Source of the DNA: Streptomyces olivaceoviridis
GTDB lineage: Bacteria; Actinomycetota; Actinomycetes; Streptomycetales; Streptomycetaceae
NCBI RefSeq assembly: GCF_014650115.1
Contig: NZ_BMUI01000047.1
Location: 1 to 42,619 of the forward strand
DNA: 42,619 nucleotides
Direction: 5' to 3'
Both the position numbers and the translations under genes were made by a program. Under the pieces are notes generated by a model. The model made no database searches. It was not told the origin of the DNA and was given only the letters and a program-made list of their open reading frames with translations. Shown piece by piece: positions 16,787 through 25,323 of the stretch; the stretch's first letter is position 1; each line of letters opens with the position of its first letter.

Positions 16787-16980
16787 GTGTTCCTCCGCCT
16801 CCCGGTGACTTCGAGCAGCCAGTCTGCATCCGGGGAGGGTGGGGAGTCGTGCGCATTTGGGACTAGTCAGATCTGCGGAGTGCTCGTCCCCGCGAGCAAG
16901 CAGAAAGGGCGAAGCCATACGGATATTCCCTTCCTATGATTCTGCACCAGGAATGTCCTGGCGTTCGAAGGGAATCACCG
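16787..16980. promoter_or_regulatory. Divergent promoter region of SnoaL gene and biosynthetic operon
   Basis: 194 bases between divergent starts must hold both promoters. No strong palindrome or consensus boxes stand out. Confidence 0.45.
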
Positions 16981-18348
16981 GTGTTGAAGCGAGTCCTGCT
17001 TTCCGAGAGCGACCTGCCCGACCGTTGGTACAATATCCTTCCCGATCTCCCCACGCCTCTCCCCGGCCCCCTCAACCCCATGACGATGGCTCCGCTACAG
17101 CCCGGGGATCTGGTCGACCTGCTTCCGCAGAAGGTCATCGAGCACGAGTTCACGCAGGACCGCTGGGTGGAGATCCCGGAGCGGGTGCGGGACGTCTACA
17201 AGATCTGGCGGCCCTCCCCGCTGGTCAGGGCGGAGCGACTGGAGCGCGCGCTCGACACTCCGGCACACATCTACTTCAAGTTCGAGGGTGTGTCCCCCTC
17301 GGGCTCCCACAAACCGAACACCGCGGTCGTCCAGGCGTACTACGCGGCCGAGGAGGGCGTCCGCCGGCTGACGACGGAGACCGGGGCCGGCCAGTGGGGT
17401 TCCGCGCTGTCATTCGCCGGTGCGCTGTTCGGCCTGGAAGTGAACGTCTACATGGTTCGCGCGTCCTTCGAGCAGAAGCCCTACCGCAAGTCGCTGATGC
17501 AGAGTTGGGGCGCCCAGGTCTACGCCTCGCCCACCCGGCGGACCGAGGCCGGCCGTCAGGTCCTGGCTCAGGACCCGGACTCACCGGGCAGCATCGGCAT
17601 CGCCATCAGCGAGGCCGTGGCGGACGCGCTGAGCCGCGACGACACCAAGTTCGCGCTGGGCTCCATCATGAACAACGTGCTGCTGCACCAGTCCGTGATC
17701 GGTCTGGAGGCCAGGAAGCAGATGGAGATCATGGGCGAGTACCCCGATGTGGTGATCGGCTGCGTCGGCGGCGGCTCCAACTACGCAGGGCTCGCCTACC
17801 CGTTCCTGCGGGACCGGCTGAGCGGCGAACGCCCGCGGACCCGGTTCGTCGCCGCCGAGCCCGAGGCATGCCCCACACTCACCCGCGGCAAGCTGGCCTA
17901 TGACTACCCGGACACCACCGGCCTGACCCCGCCCCTGTACATGCACACCCTGGGACACGGCTTCATCCCCGGCTCGATCCACGCCGGCGGCCTGCGCTAC
18001 CACGGCGACGCGCCCAGCCTGTGCCTGCTGAAAGAGCACGGTCTGGTGGAGGCCCGGGCCTTCCCCCAGACAGAGATCTTCGATGCGGCGGTGCGCTTCG
18101 CGCGGAGCGAGGGCTTCGTCATCGCCCCCGAGTCGTCGCACGGGCTGAAGGCGGCGCTCGTCGAGGCGCTGGCCGCCCGCGAGGCGGGGGAGGAACGGGT
18201 CATCCTGTTCAACATCTCCGGGCACGGCAACTTCGACCTGGCCGCCTTCGACTCCTTCCTGGCCGGGACGATGGAGAATCCGACGGTCACGGACGAGCAG
18301 ATCGCGGCGAGCCTGAGCGATCTGCCGTCGCCCTCCGCCTCGGTCTGA
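16981..18348 (+). CDS. TrpB2-type tryptophan synthase beta-like PLP enzyme
   Basis: I use GTG 16981, which has GAAGGGA upstream, instead of the ATG at 16936 that has no site; this gives 455 aa, normal for TrpB2. The sequence follows TrpB2 from end to end: LPDRWYNILPDLPTPLPGPL, WRPSPLVRAERLERALDTPA, the PLP-lysine motif GVSPSGSHKPNTAV, TTETGAGQWGSALSF, the phosphate-binding IGCVGGGSNYAGLAYPFLRD and ILFNISGHGNFDL. It condenses indole or an analogue with serine, without needing TrpA. Primary tryptophan synthesis normally uses TrpB1, so an extra TrpB2 heading this run points to dedicated tryptophan or analogue supply. The next gene starts nine bases after its stop. Confidence 0.92.
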   Translation: MLKRVLLSESDLPDRWYNILPDLPTPLPGPLNPMTMAPLQPGDLVDLLPQKVIEHEFTQDRWVEIPERVRDVYKIWRPSPLVRAERLERALDTPAHIYFKFEGVSPSGSHKPNTAVVQAYYAAEEGVRRLTTETGAGQWGSALSFAGALFGLEVNVYMVRASFEQKPYRKSLMQSWGAQVYASPTRRTEAGRQVLAQDPDSPGSIGIAISEAVADALSRDDTKFALGSIMNNVLLHQSVIGLEARKQMEIMGEYPDVVIGCVGGGSNYAGLAYPFLRDRLSGERPRTRFVAAEPEACPTLTRGKLAYDYPDTTGLTPPLYMHTLGHGFIPGSIHAGGLRYHGDAPSLCLLKEHGLVEARAFPQTEIFDAAVRFARSEGFVIAPESSHGLKAALVEALAAREAGEERVILFNISGHGNFDLAAFDSFLAGTMENPTVTDEQIAASLSDLPSPSASV

Positions 18349-18357
18349 GGGGCGGTC

Positions 18358-20160
18358 ATGGCGACGCGTCCCGAACTGCGGGGTACGTTCGGCGCGGTGT
18401 CCTCGACACACTGGCTGGCCTCTGCGGCGGGCATGGCGACCCTGGAGGCAGGCGGCAACGCTTTCGACGCCGCCGCCGCGACGGGCTTCGTGCTCCAGGT
18501 GGTGGAACCCCATCTGAACGGGCCCGGCGGCGATGTGCCGATCCTCTTCTTCGACGCCGCATCGGGTCGCGCCCAGGTGATCTGCGGGCAGGGGCCGATG
18601 CCGCAGGCGGCGACACCGGAGGCGTTCCAGGCGCTGGGCCTGCTCCGGATCCCCGGCTCCGGTCTGCTCCCGGCCACCGTCCCCGGCGCGTTCGGGGCCT
18701 GGCTGCGGCTGCTGGAGGAGCATGGCACGATGCGGCTCGCGCAGGTCCTCCAGTACGCCGTCGGTTACGCGGCGGACGGCTATCCGGTCCTGCCGAAGGC
18801 GGCCGAGGCCATCGCCGTTCTCGCGGAGCTGTTCCGCGACGAGTGGACGCAGTCCGGCCACACGTATCTGGTGGACGGCACGCCGCCCCGGCCCCGTTCC
18901 CGGCTGCGCAACCCGGCGCTGGCCGAGACCTACCGGCGGATCATCAAGGAAGCCGAGGCCGCCGGCCCCGGCCGTGAGCAGCAGATACGCGCCGCCCACC
19001 AGGCGTTCTACGGCGGCTTCGTCGCCGAGGCCATCGACGCACATCTGCGCACCCCCGCCCTGGACGCCACGGGCAGGCGGCACCGGGGCCTGCTCACCGG
19101 CGACGACATGGCTCGCTGGGAACCGCGTACGGAGGCCACGGTCCACCGCGCCTACCGGGGTCTGGAGGTGCACAAGCCGGGCCCCTGGTCGCAGGGCCCG
19201 GTGTTCCTCCAGCAACTCGCCCTGCTGGAGGGGTTCGACCTCGCGGCGATGGGCCTGGACAGCGCCGACTATCTGCACACCGTGATCGAGTGCGCCAAGC
19301 TGGCCTATGCGGACAGGGAGGCATGGTACGGGGACCCGGACTTCACCGACGTACCGTTGTCCACGCTGCTGGCCGGTGACTACGCCGACGAACGCCGAGG
19401 ACTGGTCGGCGACCGTGCCTCCGACACGCTGCGTCCCGGTTCGCCGGCGGGACGGCCGCCACGGATCCCGCCGCTGGACCGTGCGGAACCGCCCGTTGGA
19501 CCCTACTGGCAGGGCCAGTTGTACGACGGACTGCCCACGGTGGTTCCCCCGGTCGTGGCGGCGACCGAGGCCCGCGGTGACACGTGCTGCCTGACGGTCA
19601 CCGACCGGCACGGCAACATGGTGGCCGCGACGCCCAGCGGCGGCTGGCTGAAGAGTTCCCCCGTGGTCCCGGGGCTCGGCTTCCCGCTGGGCACTCGGGG
19701 CCAGATGGCCTGGTTGGAGGAGGGGCACCCCAACTCCCTGGCACCGGGCAAGCGGCCCCGTACGACCCTGAGCCCGACCCTCGTCCTCCAGGACGGCCAG
19801 GCCCGGCTGGCGTTCGGCACGCCGGGCGGGGACCAGCAGGACCAGTGGACGCTGGGGTTCTTCCTGGCCCATGCGGATTTCGGACTGGACCTGCAACGCG
19901 CCGCCGAGACCCTCGCCTTCCACTCCGAGCACGTCCCCTCCTCGTTCACGCCCCGCACACACCGGCCGCTCGCGGTACGTATCGAAAGCCGTCGCAGCGA
20001 CGAGGCCGCAGCCGACCTCATCCGCCGCGGGCACGCTCTGGTCTCCGTACCGGACTGGTCGCTGGGCAAGGTGTGCGCCGTGGGTGTCGAACCGGGTGAC
20101 GGCCTGCTGCGTGCCGCAGCGTCACCGCGCGGCGAGCAGGCGTACGCCGTCGCCCGATGA
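18358..20160 (+). CDS. Gamma-glutamyltransferase-family protein (LmbA-like)
   Basis: 600 aa from ATG 18358. It has the two-chain GGT layout: the N-terminal STHWLASAAGMATLEAGGNA and FDAAAATGFVLQVVEPHLNG, a middle helical part, and the chain junction near RGDTCCLTVTDRHGNMVAAT. Thr of GDTCCL is the expected self-cleavage nucleophile. NSLAPGKRPRTTLSPTLVL and FGTPGGDQQDQWTLGFFLAH come later. No signal peptide is present, unlike housekeeping secreted GGTs. In lincomycin, hormaomycin and pyrrolobenzodiazepine pathways, a cytoplasmic GGT homologue (LmbA type) cleaves a C-C bond in the L-DOPA ring-cleavage product. The following two genes encode the two enzymes that make that product, so the same role is inferred here. 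Confidence 0.85.
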   Translation: MATRPELRGTFGAVSSTHWLASAAGMATLEAGGNAFDAAAATGFVLQVVEPHLNGPGGDVPILFFDAASGRAQVICGQGPMPQAATPEAFQALGLLRIPGSGLLPATVPGAFGAWLRLLEEHGTMRLAQVLQYAVGYAADGYPVLPKAAEAIAVLAELFRDEWTQSGHTYLVDGTPPRPRSRLRNPALAETYRRIIKEAEAAGPGREQQIRAAHQAFYGGFVAEAIDAHLRTPALDATGRRHRGLLTGDDMARWEPRTEATVHRAYRGLEVHKPGPWSQGPVFLQQLALLEGFDLAAMGLDSADYLHTVIECAKLAYADREAWYGDPDFTDVPLSTLLAGDYADERRGLVGDRASDTLRPGSPAGRPPRIPPLDRAEPPVGPYWQGQLYDGLPTVVPPVVAATEARGDTCCLTVTDRHGNMVAATPSGGWLKSSPVVPGLGFPLGTRGQMAWLEEGHPNSLAPGKRPRTTLSPTLVLQDGQARLAFGTPGGDQQDQWTLGFFLAHADFGLDLQRAAETLAFHSEHVPSSFTPRTHRPLAVRIESRRSDEAAADLIRRGHALVSVPDWSLGKVCAVGVEPGDGLLRAAASPRGEQAYAVAR

Positions 20161-20184
20161 ACCACTGGAAAGGATTCCCGAACC

Positions 20185-20685
20185 GTGCCCCTCCCTGTGG
20201 ACGAACCCCCAGCGGCCGGTCGCGCCCTGCGGGCCGGACTGCACCACCTGGCGGTCGAAACAGCCGACCTCGACAACTGTGTCGCGTGGTACACCGACTT
20301 CTTCCGTGGCACCGCCACCTGGACCCTCGATACGTTCTCCGACCTGACCCGTGACCGGCTGCCCGGCATCACCCGGCTGACCGAGGTGGCCGCCGTCGGC
20401 ATGCGGTTCCATCTGTTCACCCGCTCGGCCGCCTACTCCCTCCCGCATCCGGACACGTTCCAGTTCCAGCATGTGTGCATGGCCGCCGCGACGGCCGAGG
20501 AGTTACGGGCGTGGCGGGACCGCTGGCAGCGGTTGTTCGCCTCCGGACGCTACGTCTTCGCCCGTCCCGAGCCATCGACGGAGATCGTCGTGGACTCGGA
20601 CGGGGTGAGCAGCTTCTACGCCTACGACGTCAACGGGCTGGAGTACGAGTTCACCCACATACCGGTGGGGGCAGAGGGACGGTGA
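20185..20685 (+). CDS. VOC-fold L-DOPA 2,3-extradiol dioxygenase (LmbB1-like)
   Basis: GTG 20185 lies ten bases after AAAGGA; 166 aa. The sequence is a single VOC module pair with metal ligands visible as His in LHHLAVETADLDN (about residue 20), His in FQHVCMAAAT (about 95) and Glu in VNGLEYEFTH (about 155). Other matches to the LmbB1/SibV group, from memory, are FSDLTRDRLPGITRLTEV and DGVSSFYAYDVNGLEYEF. Length is right for that group (about 160-170 aa). The enzyme would open L-DOPA (or a related catechol or hydroxyindole) at the 2,3 bond using iron. The stop overlaps the next start by four bases (GTGA), so the two products are translationally coupled. Codon 107 is TTA (20503-20505), implying bldA dependence. 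Confidence 0.82.
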   Translation: MPLPVDEPPAAGRALRAGLHHLAVETADLDNCVAWYTDFFRGTATWTLDTFSDLTRDRLPGITRLTEVAAVGMRFHLFTRSAAYSLPHPDTFQFQHVCMAAATAEELRAWRDRWQRLFASGRYVFARPEPSTEIVVDSDGVSSFYAYDVNGLEYEFTHIPVGAEGR

Positions 20686-21689
20686 GCGCGCTCGACGGCA
20701 ACTCGACCACCGGTCTGCTGGAAGCCGGCGTCGCCGAGTACGGCGGCCGCGCCTACGGGCTCGAACCTCTGGTGCTGCCGCCCGCCCCAGTGCCGAGCAG
20801 CGGCGACGGTCACCTGACCCGACGGTACGCGGAACTCCTCGGCACCACCCGCACCCGCACGGACCCGGGTGCGGTCCACCCGGGTGCCCTGGTGCCGCTG
20901 GGTGCCGCGGGGTCCGAGGAGCAGTTGTTCTGGTTCCGGTGGATCACCGGTCACCAACTCACCTTCATGCTCTGGCAGGAGCTGGGACGGCGGGCCGCCG
21001 AGGCCGCCGTCCCGGCGGCACCGGAGGAGGTGACTGCCGCGGCCCGACTGGTGCGCGGCTACTCGGCCATGCTGCTGTACACGGCGTCGTGCACCCGGGA
21101 CGTCTACCACCGGATCATCCGGCCGAGCATGGCGCTGCACCATCCCGCGTTCAGCGGTGCCTGGGCCCGTGACTACGGCCCCGTGCGGGCCTTGTTGCGG
21201 GGGCGGCTCCCCGAAGCCTGGGGCGGCTGGGCAGACGTCCTGCTCGACGAGTGCGCGCTCAACGACGCCGTGCACGAAGGCATCGCCGCGAAGCTGGTGC
21301 CCGACGCCCCCTCGTTGCTCCAGTCGGCGGCGGGCGATGGCCGGGCCCTGCCGCGCGACGTCCGGGCAGTTCTGTTCGACACGTACTTCCTCACCCTCCG
21401 CGCGCCCTGTTCGCCCGCGGAGGTCGCCGCGCAGCTCCTGCGCCGGATACGGGTGGTACGGGACGACCTGGCGGCCAACGGCCTGTACCCGGCCGCCGCG
21501 TCCAGCCGATTAGAGAAGCCGGACGCACTGCGGACGGCACGGGTCGAGGAGATCGAGCGCACCGTTCCCCGGCTCCTCGGCAGGATCGCCCGCGACTGCG
21601 TGCGGCTTTCCACACCCGAGGCGCGCGCTCCGTCCCCCACCCCCGTATACGAGCACCCGTTGGAAGGAAGCGGATCCCATGGCACATGA
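20682..21689 (+). CDS. Histidine-ligated heme aromatic hydroxylase, L-tyrosine hydroxylase type (LmbB2-like)
   Basis: GTG 20682 overlaps the previous stop; 335 aa, no signal. The segment SEEQLFWFRWITGHQLTFML followed by WQEL (about residues 75-98) corresponds to the F-I-x-x-HQ-x-F-E-L-W-x-x-x-L helix of tryptophan 2,3-dioxygenases. The second hallmark is YHRIIRPSMALHHPAFSGAW (about 145-165), seen in tyrosine-hydroxylating members of this superfamily. It would use heme and peroxide or oxygen to hydroxylate an aromatic amino acid, most likely L-tyrosine to L-DOPA as LmbB2/Orf13/SibU do. A tryptophan substrate cannot be excluded because of the halogenase and TrpB next to it. Codon 277 is TTA (21510-21512). 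The 3' end overlaps the next gene by 11 bases. Confidence 0.75.
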   Translation: MSALDGNSTTGLLEAGVAEYGGRAYGLEPLVLPPAPVPSSGDGHLTRRYAELLGTTRTRTDPGAVHPGALVPLGAAGSEEQLFWFRWITGHQLTFMLWQELGRRAAEAAVPAAPEEVTAAARLVRGYSAMLLYTASCTRDVYHRIIRPSMALHHPAFSGAWARDYGPVRALLRGRLPEAWGGWADVLLDECALNDAVHEGIAAKLVPDAPSLLQSAAGDGRALPRDVRAVLFDTYFLTLRAPCSPAEVAAQLLRRIRVVRDDLAANGLYPAAASSRLEKPDALRTARVEEIERTVPRLLGRIARDCVRLSTPEARAPSPTPVYEHPLEGSGSHGT

Positions 21690-22866
21690 CGTGATCGTGG
21701 TCGGCGGCGGTATAGCGGGCTGTACGGTCGCCGAGCGGCTGGCCGGGCAGGGGCTGAGTGTGCTTCTGCTGGAGCGCGGCGCCCTGGCCGGCGGTGCGAC
21801 CGGCCGCAACCAGGGCGGTCTGCTCCCCAGTCCGCTGCCCGAGTGCGGCGGGCTGTTCGCCGAGGCGGTCGCCTACTACGAACAGGCCGAGTTGGAGAGC
21901 GAGGTGCCGTTCAGGTTCCGTCCGCACGGCTATCTGCTGGTTGCCGCGGACACGGAGGACATGGACCGCGCCCACGCCCACGGCCACGCGCTGTCCGCGG
22001 TCGGGTTCCCGGCCCACGTGGTCAGCACCGATGAACTGCGGGATCTGGAACCCGGCCTCGCGCCTGACCTGGCGGGCGCGGTGATCGTCGAGGGGGCGTA
22101 CGCCCTCCACCCGGTACTGGCCGCCGCGGCCCTGGCCGGGCGGGCCGCCCGCGCGGGCGCCGAGATCCGGACGCACGCACTGGTCCGGGGTCTGACCACG
22201 GCCGGCGACCGGGTCACCGGTGTGGTCACGGACGACGGCCCGCTGGCGGCGGGGAACGTGGTGCTCGCGGCGGGGCCGTGGTCACGGAGCCTGGCCCAGC
22301 AGGCCGGCAGCGATGTGCCGGTGTTCGGGGCACGTGGCTGGCTGCTGCGCACCGCGCCGGTCACGGGCGCGGTGTTCCGGCACACTCTGATGCAGTCCAC
22401 CTGGCACGGTCCGGTCGGCTTGCGGCGCAACGGCCCGCCGTTGTTGGCCGACATCGCCGCTCCCACGGCCACGGCCACGCAGGTCGTCTTCTCGTTGCAG
22501 CCGTTGCCCGGTGGAGAGGTGGTGCTCGGTTCCAGCAGCGGTCCGGCGCTCCAGCTCGACGACGTACGGGACGGCGACGTGGCGGTCCCGCTGATCGCGG
22601 CGGCGGCAGCCCGGCACGCCCCGGTGCTGGCCAAGACACCGGTGCGCGCGGCGTGGTCGGGTGTGCGTCCGATGTCCCCCGACGGTCTGCCCATGGTCGG
22701 CCCGGCGTCCGGGGCCGCGGGGCTGTGGCTCCTGACCGGGTTCGGTATCGACGGCATGCCGTTGGCCCCGGGCACGGCCCGGCTCCTGACGGAGTACCTC
22801 GTGTCCGGTCGGCGACCGGCGGGTGCCGAGCCGTTCGCCCCGGAACGGTTCGACGACCGGGAGTAG
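21679..22866 (+). CDS. FAD-dependent amino-acid/amine oxidoreductase (DAO family)
   Basis: ATG 21679 follows GGAAGGA; 395 aa. The start is a Rossmann FAD site, VIVVGGGIAGCTVAERLAGQ, then ERGALAGGATGRNQGGLL, the ATG-x-N-x-G-G signature of D-amino-acid oxidase and glycine oxidase enzymes. Near the C-terminus are RAAWSGVRPMSPDGLPMVGP and LLTGFGIDGMPLAPGTARLL, where GFG-x-G-M contacts the flavin. It would oxidise a secondary or primary amine to an imine. In this locus a pyrroline or proline-like amino acid formed by the upstream trio is a natural substrate, giving a more unsaturated ring, but this is inference. It is last in the plus-strand operon and followed by a two-way terminator. Confidence 0.85.
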   Translation: MAHDVIVVGGGIAGCTVAERLAGQGLSVLLLERGALAGGATGRNQGGLLPSPLPECGGLFAEAVAYYEQAELESEVPFRFRPHGYLLVAADTEDMDRAHAHGHALSAVGFPAHVVSTDELRDLEPGLAPDLAGAVIVEGAYALHPVLAAAALAGRAARAGAEIRTHALVRGLTTAGDRVTGVVTDDGPLAAGNVVLAAGPWSRSLAQQAGSDVPVFGARGWLLRTAPVTGAVFRHTLMQSTWHGPVGLRRNGPPLLADIAAPTATATQVVFSLQPLPGGEVVLGSSSGPALQLDDVRDGDVAVPLIAAAAARHAPVLAKTPVRAAWSGVRPMSPDGLPMVGPASGAAGLWLLTGFGIDGMPLAPGTARLLTEYLVSGRRPAGAEPFAPERFDDRE

Positions 22867-22869
22867 GGC

Positions 22870-22927
22870 GGGGGGTGTCCCCCCATGAGGGAGGCGGTGC
22901 GGTCCGAACATCCGGCTCGCACCGCCT
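22870..22927. terminator. Bidirectional terminator between convergent operons
   Basis: A small hairpin GGGGGG-TGT-CCCCCC (22870-22884) is followed by a 10-bp perfect stem: AGGCGGTGCG at 22892-22901 with CGCACCGCCT at 22918-22927, then TT. It lies between the oxidase stop (22866) and the stop of the convergent deacylase gene (22991). Confidence 0.75.
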
Positions 22928-22990
22928 TTCCGGTTCACCCGGTCGGGTGTCCGGCCGAGGCCGGGCCACCGGGTGACAGGGCCTGCCGCG

Positions 22991-23476
22991 TCACTGGGAC
23001 AGTTCCTCGATCTTCGGCCCGACCAGCTCGATGAGTTGCGCGGCCTCGATCCGTACGGTCCGGTCGGCGCGACCGCTGCCGCAGTACACGGTGCCCATCC
23101 GGGTCACCGCTGTGTCGAAGACGATCACGACGTCCGGCAGATCGCAGACCGGACTCGCGCCGCCCGGTTCCATGCCCAGCAGGCTCAGCTCCCCCGGTTC
23201 GGCCTGCCGGAGCTTGGCGCGGGACACGCCCGCCGCCCGGGCCAGCCGGCCGTAGTTGACGCGTCCGGTGACGGGCAGGGCGGCGAGCACGAAGCCGCCG
23301 TCGGCCGTCCGGAAAACCATGGTCTTCAGTAACCGCTCGGTGGTGAGGCCGAGTTTGGTCTCGGCATCCTCCTGGCCGACGATCGGGACGTGGTCGAGGA
23401 CCGTGAACGGCACCCCGGACTTGCGGAGCACCTCCTCGGGCGACAGGACACTGGTGGGCTCCGCTGGCTGCGACAT
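22991..23476 (-). CDS. YbaK/ProX-type aminoacyl-tRNA deacylase
   Basis: ATG 23476, with GAGGAG inside the end of the flavin-reductase gene; 161 aa. The YbaK fold is clear: EEVLRKSGVPFTVLDHVPIV, ERLLKTMVFRTADGGFVLAA with the conserved Lys of the family active site, LLGMEPGGASPVCDLPDVVI, and TVYCGSGRADRTVRIEAAQL. These enzymes hydrolyse mischarged aminoacyl-tRNA in trans (Cys-tRNAPro, Ala-tRNAPro and similar). A stand-alone copy as last gene of a biosynthetic operon suggests self-protection, removing a non-protein amino acid wrongly loaded on tRNA. Codon 49 is TTA (23330-23332). Translation is probably coupled to the gene before it; only one base separates stop and start. Confidence 0.87.
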   Translation of the reverse strand: MSQPAEPTSVLSPEEVLRKSGVPFTVLDHVPIVGQEDAETKLGLTTERLLKTMVFRTADGGFVLAALPVTGRVNYGRLARAAGVSRAKLRQAEPGELSLLGMEPGGASPVCDLPDVVIVFDTAVTRMGTVYCGSGRADRTVRIEAAQLIELVGPKIEELSQ

Positions 23477-23477
23477 C

Positions 23478-24062
23478 TCACTCCTCGGCGGCTGGGTCCG
23501 GCCGGGACCGGCCGGGCTCCGCCACGCTACCGCTCGTCGGCCAGGCGGCGTACCGGCGCAGCCCGTACAGCAGCGGGGGCCGTCCGTGCTCGGTGCGGAC
23601 GCTGACGCGGAACACCCGGCCGAAGACGATGGTGTGGTCCCCTGCCTGCCGCACCCCGTCGACCCGGCAGTCGCCCACGGCGTGCGCGGCGTCCAGCAGG
23701 TGCGGGCCGGCCGCCGCGTCGGGCAGGTGCCAGGCCGTCCGCCGGAACCGGTCCGGGTCGCCTGAGGCGAACAGTTCCGCCACGTCCCGGGCAGAGTCGT
23801 GCAACAGGTTGACGCTGAACGCTCCGGTGCGCTCCAGCGCGGCCAGCGTGGGACTGCCGGTTCGTACGCAGACCAGGAGCATGGGCGGGTTCAGGGACAC
23901 GCTGCACAGGGACGAGCACGTCATGCCCCAGGGCCGACGAGCGCCGTCCAGGGTCCCGATGACCGCGACACCGGTGGGGAACAAGGACATCAACGTCCTG
24001 AAGTCGCCCTCACCCACCGTCGTTTCCCGGCTGGCCGTGGCAGACATGTCAGGCCTTGTCAT
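23478..24062 (-). CDS. Flavin reductase, partner of the halogenase
   Basis: ATG 24062 has GAGGAG seven bases upstream and overlaps the antiporter gene by 14 bases; 194 aa. The split-barrel flavin reductase fold is seen in FRTLMSLFPTGVAVIGTLDG, GMTCSSLCSVSLNPPMLLVC, FSVNLLHDSARDVAELFASG and the NADH-contact motif AGDHTIVFGRVFRVSV. It supplies free FADH2 to two-component enzymes. The halogenase two genes upstream in the same operon needs exactly this, so they are an inferred pair. The C-terminal tail (SVAEPGRSRPDPAAEE) is disordered. A shorter start at ATG 24047 is possible but has a poorer site. Confidence 0.88.
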   Translation of the reverse strand: MTRPDMSATASRETTVGEGDFRTLMSLFPTGVAVIGTLDGARRPWGMTCSSLCSVSLNPPMLLVCVRTGSPTLAALERTGAFSVNLLHDSARDVAELFASGDPDRFRRTAWHLPDAAAGPHLLDAAHAVGDCRVDGVRQAGDHTIVFGRVFRVSVRTEHGRPPLLYGLRRYAAWPTSGSVAEPGRSRPDPAAEE

Positions 24063-25323
24063 GGGACAGCTCCTCGGACGCGGAACGCGGCAGGGCCCCG
24101 GTGGCGGGAAAACGGTGGTCCGCGAACGACAGCAGCGGGCCGGTGGCAGCCGTGGTCACGAGCGCCATCAGCAGCAGGACGAGGAAGAGCCCGGACGAGA
24201 GGATCCCGGCCGACAGTCCGGCCTGGAGTACGGCGATCTCCGTCAGGCCCCGGGTGTTCATCAGCACCCCGAAGCGCAGTGCCGTCCCGGTGGGCAACCG
24301 CGCGGCACGCGCGCCGGCGTAGCCGCCGCCCAGCTTGGCCACCATGGCGAGAAGCAGGACCAGGGCGAGGGTCACCCAGGAGAAACCGTCCGGCCCGTCA
24401 GTGGCCGTCCGGAAGCCCACCGTCACGAAGAACGCCGGGACCAGGAGCAGGCCGCATCGCTCCACGCTCCGTACGGCTTCGGTCCGCGGTCCCTGTTCGC
24501 CGTCCCGGGGAACGGCGAGACCGACCAGCACCGCGCCGAAGATCGCTGTGAGTCCCGCCCGCTCGGTGACCAGGGCCGCCGCGATCGCGACCGCGCCCAG
24601 GGTGGCCGCGGCGGCGGCCGGCCACCGGGCGCACAGCCTGCCGACGGCCTTCCGGCCCAGCAGCCACCGGAGCGCCACGGCCACCGCCGTGCCGAGGGCG
24701 ATCACCGCCGCGGAGCGGACGACCTGCCTGCCGCTGCCCGCAGCGGCGGCCAGCGCGGAGGTCAGGAGCAGCCAGGTCAGGGCGTCGATGGAGACGGCGA
24801 CGAGGAGGGACAGCCGGCCCTCGGTGGTGTCGGCGAGGTCCCGGTCGGTGAGGATCCGCGCCAGCACCGGAACAGCCGTGACGGCGAAGGCGGTGGCCAG
24901 CAGCAGCACCAGCGCGGCGGTGGGTGCCGTACCCCGCTCCCCCGCCGCGTCCCGCGACACCACCCATACGGACACCAACGCCCCGGCGATCAGCCCGGGC
25001 AGCAGGGAGCCGGCCAGCAGCCAGCCGTAGGAGCGCGGTGACACCTCGCCGCGCCGCGGGCGGGCGCTGTGTCCCACGCCCGTCAGGTACAACGCGAGCC
25101 CGGCCAGGCCGATGGTGTGCAGGTGGCCGGTGACCGCGGACGGCAGCGCCGTCTCGACGAGTCCGGGTCCGGCGGCCGTCGTCAGGACGGGGACGACGAC
25201 GAGGCCGAGGGCGATTCCCCCGATGACGGGTGGCTGGCGTATCAGCGTCGCCGCTCGGCGGGCCGGCCGGGCCGCCAAGAGCACCACGGCCAGCACCACC
25301 ACGGCGTGGAGGGCTACGACCAT
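24049..25323 (-). CDS. Cation:proton antiporter (CPA2/KefB-like)
   Basis: ATG 25323 shares one base with the halogenase stop (TGATG); 424 aa. About 12 transmembrane helices are visible, from MVVALHAVVVLAVVLLAARP to LFLVLLLMALVTTAATGPLL. Typical features are PPVIGGIALGLVVVPVL, TAFAVTAVPVLARILTDRDL (the unwound-helix Pro/Arg region), LLVAVSIDALTWLLLTSALA with an Asp in the ion site, and MNTRGLTEIAVLQAGL near the end. No cytoplasmic RCK/TrkA-N domain is attached. Family members exchange Na+ or K+ for protons. Such genes occur in several antibiotic clusters, where they may adjust ion balance, give self-resistance or move product; which applies here is unknown. Confidence 0.88.
   Translation of the reverse strand: MVVALHAVVVLAVVLLAARPARRAATLIRQPPVIGGIALGLVVVPVLTTAAGPGLVETALPSAVTGHLHTIGLAGLALYLTGVGHSARPRRGEVSPRSYGWLLAGSLLPGLIAGALVSVWVVSRDAAGERGTAPTAALVLLLATAFAVTAVPVLARILTDRDLADTTEGRLSLLVAVSIDALTWLLLTSALAAAAGSGRQVVRSAAVIALGTAVAVALRWLLGRKAVGRLCARWPAAAAATLGAVAIAAALVTERAGLTAIFGAVLVGLAVPRDGEQGPRTEAVRSVERCGLLLVPAFFVTVGFRTATDGPDGFSWVTLALVLLLAMVAKLGGGYAGARAARLPTGTALRFGVLMNTRGLTEIAVLQAGLSAGILSSGLFLVLLLMALVTTAATGPLLSFADHRFPATGALPRSASEELSHDKA

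Noticed and set aside
17581..20034. An 817-codon minus frame across the TrpB2 and GGT genes
   Set aside because: It is a high-GC mirror frame. The plus strand carries two full, recognisable enzymes with normal starts.
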